DNA of 64,000 bases, from the NCBI GenBank assembly GCA_947460345.1, contig CANHGM010000005.1:56512-120511 (forward strand). The letters run 5' to 3'. The notes under the pieces were generated by a model. That model had not been told where the DNA came from, ran no database searches, and was given only the letters and a program-made list of their open reading frames with translations. This document shows positions 60,527 through 64,000 of this stretch, piece after piece. Position numbers and translations under genes: made by a program. This DNA is from Bacteroidota bacterium. GTDB taxonomy: Bacteria; Bacteroidota; Bacteroidia; UKL13-3. Each line of letters opens with the position of its first letter. Within the stretch, counting starts at the first letter, position 1.

Positions 60527-61188
60527 TACTTATTGATTAAGGCTAACTGTTTGTTTTTTTCATCATTCAAAAGATATAAAATCCAAACACTTACAATTGC
60601 TGCAAAAAAGCACCAAACAGAAATTCTTGAATACTCAAAAAACACACGTGCTAATATATAGGCTATAAGTACTCCAAAACCGAACCATTGTACTTTGCGG
60701 TTGCTAGATATTATAGGGGCTAGAACTGTTGTTAAATAATATATAATTGCCCCATATATGCTCACCCCTTTTGGAAAATCTAAATCATAGAAAATATGAT
60801 GGCTACATACTTGAGCTTCTACTTTAAATAAACATAAACAGTATAAAAGGTATGCTGACAGTGCAGAACCTGCAATTGTTATATATGTTAATATTTTTTT
60901 TCTGAAAGGGTTCTTTTCAATGAGTAAAACAGACACAGGCACCCAAAATGGCCACAAAGTTTCAGCAAAAAAGAGAAACCCATAGGTAAACATTTCTCTA
61001 TAAACCATGATATCCACATTAGAGAAAGATAACCAAACCATGCCTTCAGTCAATTGTTGTATACCAAAAATCAAAGGAATGGATGCGAACATAGTTTGAT
61101 TTTTATTTGATGTTTTTTTCAAACTCATAACGCCAACCCCCGTCAAACCAATACCTGCAATAAAACTAGCTGATGCTGAAAAACACAT
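60526..61188 (-). CDS. DUF6629-type membrane protein
   Basis: 220 residues with about seven helices. The N-terminus MCFSASASFIAGIGLTGVGV is the family hallmark (MCFSAxASF), and IFGIQQLTEGMVWLSF is a second conserved phrase. Its role is unknown. A TAnnTTTG element lies 26 bases before the ATG. It overlaps menC by one base, so the two are one transcription unit. Confidence 0.75.
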   Translation of the reverse strand: MCFSASASFIAGIGLTGVGVMSLKKTSNKNQTMFASIPLIFGIQQLTEGMVWLSFSNVDIMVYREMFTYGFLFFAETLWPFWVPVSVLLIEKNPFRKKILTYITIAGSALSAYLLYCLCLFKVEAQVCSHHIFYDLDFPKGVSIYGAIIYYLTTVLAPIISSNRKVQWFGFGVLIAYILARVFFEYSRISVWCFFAAIVSVWILYLLNDEKNKQLALINK

Positions 61189-61214
61189 AAAAATTTATAA
61201 ATATAATATTAAGG

Positions 61215-61222
61215 CAAAGATA
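61215..61222 (-). promoter_or_regulatory. TAnnTTTG -7 element for DUF6629-menC
   Basis: TATCTTTG followed by CC on the minus strand, about 26 bases before ATG 61188. Confidence 0.5.
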
Positions 61223-61286
61223 AACTTGATTTTAGGAGTGCACCTAGTAATTCTTAATTTAAAGTTATTAAATAAAAATACACACC

Positions 61287-61318
61287 TTGTGCTTGTATTG
61301 CTTTTTACATTATGTTTG
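61287..61318 (+). promoter_or_regulatory. Promoter for the 68-residue protein gene
   Basis: TTG at 61287-61289, 21-base spacer, TATGTTTG at 61311-61318, both elements of the Bacteroidota consensus, 27 bases before ATG 61346. Confidence 0.55.
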
Positions 61319-61345
61319 CTGAACAATATTAAATAAAAAATAAAA

Positions 61346-61552
61346 ATGGATACTTCAAAAATGATTAAGGCTTATTGCCTAAAAACTAAAGAAAAAAATG
61401 TTCCAATGCATGATGCAGTTGTTTCTAAAACAGCTAAAGGTGGATACATTGCAAAAGGTAACGACGGCAAAGGCAATAAAATGGCTGCTATCTTAGGTGA
61501 AGCAAATGCATTATTAGCTATAAAAAACGGAGTTGCTAAAAAAGATTTCTAA
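61346..61552 (+). CDS. Small basic protein (DUF5679-like N-terminus)
   Basis: 68 residues, basic, no signal peptide. IKAYCLKTKEKNVPMHDAVV recalls the DUF5679 start YCVKCKEKREM, although the CxxC zinc pair is reduced to a single Cys; GGYIAKGNDGKGNKMAAIL continues with a glycine/lysine pattern. It has its own full promoter and a strong terminator, so it is likely a separately and strongly expressed small protein. Role unknown. Confidence 0.6.
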   Translation: MDTSKMIKAYCLKTKEKNVPMHDAVVSKTAKGGYIAKGNDGKGNKMAAILGEANALLAIKNGVAKKDF

Positions 61553-61583
61553 ACTTTAATTCATTTATTCAAATGAAAAATTC

Positions 61584-61613
61584 AAAAGGTCGACTTTAAA
61601 TAGTCGACCTTTT
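61584..61613 (+). terminator. Intrinsic terminator after the small protein gene
   Basis: GGTCGACT (61588-61595) and AGTCGACC (61602-61609) pair around a TTAAAT loop, extended by A/T pairs and followed by a run of T. It is 31 bases after the stop. Confidence 0.9.
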
Positions 61614-61634
61614 TTTTATATATTTTTAAAGTTG

Positions 61635-62234
61635 ATGAAAAAACAAACTATTTTAATTTTATTTTATATATTAGGTCTATTTATTTCAGGCATATCCCCT
61701 CACGACTATTTTACTTGGTTTCTTGAAGTTTTTCCTGCGATACTAGGGTTTATTATTTTAATACTTACCTATAAGAAGTTTTCTTTTACGCATTTTACCT
61801 ATATATTTATTTTAATACATTGCTATATATTGTTTATTGGAGGACATTATACTTATGCTGAAGTCCCATTTTTTAATTGGATTAAAGAGACATTTCATCA
61901 AACCAGAAACAACTATGATAAAGTAGGTCATTTTACACAAGGATTTGTACCAGCAATAATTGTTAGAGAATTGTTTATCAGAAAGTCTGTTATAAATGGA
62001 AAGAAATGGTTGTCTTTTTTAACAGTAACGGTTTGTATTACCATCAGTGTTTGGTATGAATTTTTAGAATGGTTTGTGTCTATTATGACTGGTGAAGATG
62101 CAGATTCTTTCTTAGGCACGCAAGGATATGTATGGGATACTCAATCTGATATGCTATATGCAATGATAGGAGCTATAAGCATGATAATTTTTGTTTCAAA
62201 ATACCAAGATAAAGCTATTGAAAATTTGAAGTAG
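61635..62234 (+). CDS. DUF2238/YjdF-like membrane protein
   Basis: 199 residues from ATG 61635. About six hydrophobic helices, YDKVGHFTQGFVPAI (the DK-x-GH-F-xQGF signature) and WYEFLEWFVSIMTGEDADSF then GTQGYVWDTQSDML, the second DUF2238 signature. YjdF proteins are inner-membrane proteins of unknown function. The gene starts just after the terminator at 61584-61613. Confidence 0.87.
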   Translation: MKKQTILILFYILGLFISGISPHDYFTWFLEVFPAILGFIILILTYKKFSFTHFTYIFILIHCYILFIGGHYTYAEVPFFNWIKETFHQTRNNYDKVGHFTQGFVPAIIVRELFIRKSVINGKKWLSFLTVTVCITISVWYEFLEWFVSIMTGEDADSFLGTQGYVWDTQSDMLYAMIGAISMIIFVSKYQDKAIENLK

Positions 62235-62267
62235 AGTAACCTATTATTTTTGAAAATTTTAGAATCT

Positions 62268-62275
62268 TACTTTTG
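62268..62275 (+). promoter_or_regulatory. TAnnTTTG -7 element for the beta-helix lipoprotein
   Basis: TACTTTTG; TTG at 62250-62252 gives a 15-base spacer. The ATG is at 62303, 27 bases later. Confidence 0.45.
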
Positions 62276-62302
62276 TTAAGTATTATTGCTTAAAAAAATA
62301 TT

Positions 62303-63838
62303 ATGAATTTTTTAACAGCTACTTTTTCAAGACAAAAACATATATATATATATTTAGGTTTCCTATTAATAACTATACTTTTTCAATTCAGTTGTAAAAA
62401 GAAAAGTGAGCTTGCACAAGTGTCAAATGCTGGATTTAAATATACATCAGATTCTACCATAGAAGTTTTTGGAAACATAACTGACAATGGCGGTTCAGAT
62501 GTATTTGAAAGAGGTGTAGTTATAGACACAATACCAAATTTCACAGAAGGAACTGCATATACTGATAGCAAAGCTGGGAATGGTGATTTTTCTGTAAAAT
62601 TATCCAAACCAATTAAACAGTTCAATACCTATTATTTTAAAACATATGCTATAAACAAAAGAGGGATTTCATATGGCGATGAATTAAACTTTACAGCTGT
62701 TGGAGTAGGATGCTTAGAATCTCTAAAAGATAAAGGTAATTTAAGTGGAGAATTTCGAAAAAATCAAACCATAGAAGCGGGTATCTACCATGTAAATGAC
62801 GATATATATATTGGAAGCAATTCTATACTTACGCTCATGCCTGGCGTTACTTTATTAATGGGCCATGGAGTAGGTATATATGTTGACAACGGTTCGGCAC
62901 TTAACGCTATAGGCACTCCAACTTGCCCTATTAAATTTAGTGGGGAGTTAAAAGACAATGGATATTGGGGAACACTTGAAATACAAGGTTCAAACACAGC
63001 AAACAAATTTGAATATTGCACTTTTGAGTATGGAGGTGGGTATTTAGGTGTATATGATTGTATGGTGAACACTCGATATAGTTACGTGCATTTTAACAAC
63101 TGTACTTTTAGTAATTGCGACCATGTAGCATTGAATCTTAATTTTAGTGGAAGTACCATTGACAAGATTGACAACTGTAAATTTATAGATAACGAACAAC
63201 CACTAAAAATACAATTTGAAAACGCACAATATATAGGCAAAAACAATAGTTTTATACGCAATACCAAAAACTATATAGAACTCATTAGTTTGCAACAACA
63301 AAATGCTAAATTGATTAAACAAATGGTTCCTTATTTTTGTAAATATATAGTAGACCTTAATGGCTATAAACTATCAATAGAACCTGGTGTTGAACTAATT
63401 ATGGGTTTTGGTTCAGGACTTGGCCGGTCTGACAAAATGAATAAAGGCTCTTTTGAATTTTTAGGAACAAAGGATGAACATATAACCATTAGAGGTGAAA
63501 AATCACAAGCCTCATATTGGTATGGTATAACCATGCAAATTGATACAGCTACCAGCACATTTTCATATGTTGATTTTTCAGATGCTGGCTCTCCTTATTG
63601 GAGTTGGACCACTGATTTTGGTATCATCAGAAACACTAAAGACAACCCTGGAAATTTCAGTATCAACAATTGCAGTTTTGCTAATTCCACTAATTATGCA
63701 GTAGGAATTCATACATTCAAGAATGGTGGCATCAACAATAGAATTAATGGAAGTACAGATAGCACCCAATGGATTCAGTTGCTTGAAGTCAGCAATAAAT
63801 TTAATAATATCACCCCAGGGAAAGTAAAAATTAATTAA
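62303..63838 (+). CDS. Lipoprotein with parallel beta-helix domain
   Basis: 511 residues. Lipobox ILFQFSC (Cys at about 31). Residues about 40-130 form an Ig/Fn3-like domain (FKYTSDSTIEVFGNITDNGG, ending YGDELNFTAVG). From about 140 short repeated strands with regular hydrophobics (KFEYCTFEYGGGYLGVY, HFNNCTFSNCDHVALNLNF, KIDNCKFIDNE) are a right-handed parallel beta-helix, as in pectate-lyase-like or adhesin proteins. The signal peptide is partly encoded by an (AT)7 tract at 62340-62353. No enzymatic residues identified; probably a surface-exposed or periplasmic sugar-related protein. Confidence 0.68.
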   Translation: MNFLTATFSRQKHIYIYLGFLLITILFQFSCKKKSELAQVSNAGFKYTSDSTIEVFGNITDNGGSDVFERGVVIDTIPNFTEGTAYTDSKAGNGDFSVKLSKPIKQFNTYYFKTYAINKRGISYGDELNFTAVGVGCLESLKDKGNLSGEFRKNQTIEAGIYHVNDDIYIGSNSILTLMPGVTLLMGHGVGIYVDNGSALNAIGTPTCPIKFSGELKDNGYWGTLEIQGSNTANKFEYCTFEYGGGYLGVYDCMVNTRYSYVHFNNCTFSNCDHVALNLNFSGSTIDKIDNCKFIDNEQPLKIQFENAQYIGKNNSFIRNTKNYIELISLQQQNAKLIKQMVPYFCKYIVDLNGYKLSIEPGVELIMGFGSGLGRSDKMNKGSFEFLGTKDEHITIRGEKSQASYWYGITMQIDTATSTFSYVDFSDAGSPYWSWTTDFGIIRNTKDNPGNFSINNCSFANSTNYAVGIHTFKNGGINNRINGSTDSTQWIQLLEVSNKFNNITPGKVKIN

Positions 63839-63841
63839 AGG

Positions 63842-64000
63842 TTACTTATTCATATATTTAAAAACAGGAATTTCTATTTTAGAATCTACTTTCTTGGCTG
63901 TTTGTATATATTCATCAAAAAAATTCCAATATAATAGTCCATCGTCTGACTCAGGTTCTAATAAGTAAAATATCAAATTGGTTAAAGGTTGGTTCATATC
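63842..64000 (-). CDS. C-terminal end of an M14-type zinc carboxypeptidase (start outside window)
   Basis: The minus strand is open for 53 codons from the window end to a TAA at 63844-63842. The residues [20 protein letters not shown] and [11 protein letters not shown] match the distinctive C-terminal phrase of Bacteroidota M14 carboxypeptidase-like proteins ([26 protein letters not shown]). The zinc ligands lie upstream of the window edge. It is convergent with the beta-helix lipoprotein, 3 bases apart. Confidence 0.7.
   Translation of the reverse strand, partial: DMNQPLTNLIFYLLEPESDDGLLYWNFFDEYIQTAKKVDSKIEIPVFKYMNK

Noticed and set aside
1..64000. Search for prophage, transposase, toxin-antitoxin or restriction-type defence genes
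   Set aside because: None recognised; the S24 regulator has no phage genes beside it and no gene pair looks like a toxin-antitoxin unit.

Overview
The window is a 64 kb piece of an AT-rich (roughly 30% GC by eye) chromosome of a member of the Bacteroidota. The signs are the TAnnTTTG-type -7 promoter elements, a type IX secretion system (T9SS) component (SprE/PorW), a subtilase with a T9SS type A sorting domain, many Bacteroidota-specific families (DUF4476, DUF3108-type, DoxX/thioredoxin fusion, fused branched-chain E1 dehydrogenase, GH3/serine-hydrolase fusion), no visible Shine-Dalgarno sequences, and several TTG starts. I cannot place it below phylum/class level. I saw no rRNA, tRNA, CRISPR array, insertion sequence or prophage; this reads as ordinary, gene-dense chromosome with a few small accessory spots.

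Layout. 0-1.6 kb: the tail of a BatA-like membrane protein and rlmN. 1.7-4.5 kb: an ECF sigma factor, a membrane anti-sigma-like protein with three cytoplasmic repeats, and a beta-barrel, with a candidate ECF autoregulatory promoter. 4.6-6.8 kb: a compact four-gene envelope operon including a YidD-family protein that carries a signal peptide. 6.9-13.5 kb: a six-gene minus-strand operon with SprE/PorW, two SurA-type periplasmic chaperones, a PabC-like enzyme, a small secreted protein and a possible LolA-like protein. 13.6-19.7 kb: ABC exporter, DUF3108 protein, folA, PBP2 (mrdA), crcB. 19.8-24.8 kb: an epimerase, and an operon with a large M48 metallopeptidase, two envelope proteins and a GmhB-like phosphatase. 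24.9-32 kb: fused E1 dehydrogenase and a surface-glycan cluster (GT2, NodB deacetylase, flippase, methyltransferase, GT4). 32-38 kb: MFS transporter, barrel, Ycf48-like propeller, DoxX/thioredoxin protein, DUF4476 protein. 38-42.4 kb: PAP2, ZIP transporter, GH3/beta-lactamase fusion. 42.4-49.8 kb: RecQ, a GldN-like protein, M16 peptidase, a candidate small RNA, S8 protease with T9SS domain, GlcNAc-kinase-like ATPase. 49.9-53.4 kb: LexA-like XRE/S24 regulator with a palindromic operator over its start codon, a conserved small protein, a structured intergenic patch, a barrel, a second flippase. 53.5-64 kb: hutH, a GH114-like lipoprotein, a long PurF-type amidotransferase, a polytopic membrane protein, menC, DUF6629 and small proteins, a YjdF-like protein, a beta-helix lipoprotein, and the end of an M14 carboxypeptidase.

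The common theme is envelope biogenesis: periplasmic chaperoning and T9SS export (sprE, surA pair, gldN-like, S8 cargo), peptidoglycan synthesis and recycling (mrdA, GH3 fusion, BadF kinase), and surface glycan export. The strongest leads for something undescribed are the secreted-YidD operon, the sprE-surA operon, the ECF module with repeat anti-sigma, a candidate small RNA at 47.0-47.15 kb, the S24-regulator operator, and a recurrent promoter geometry that predicts near-leaderless mRNAs.
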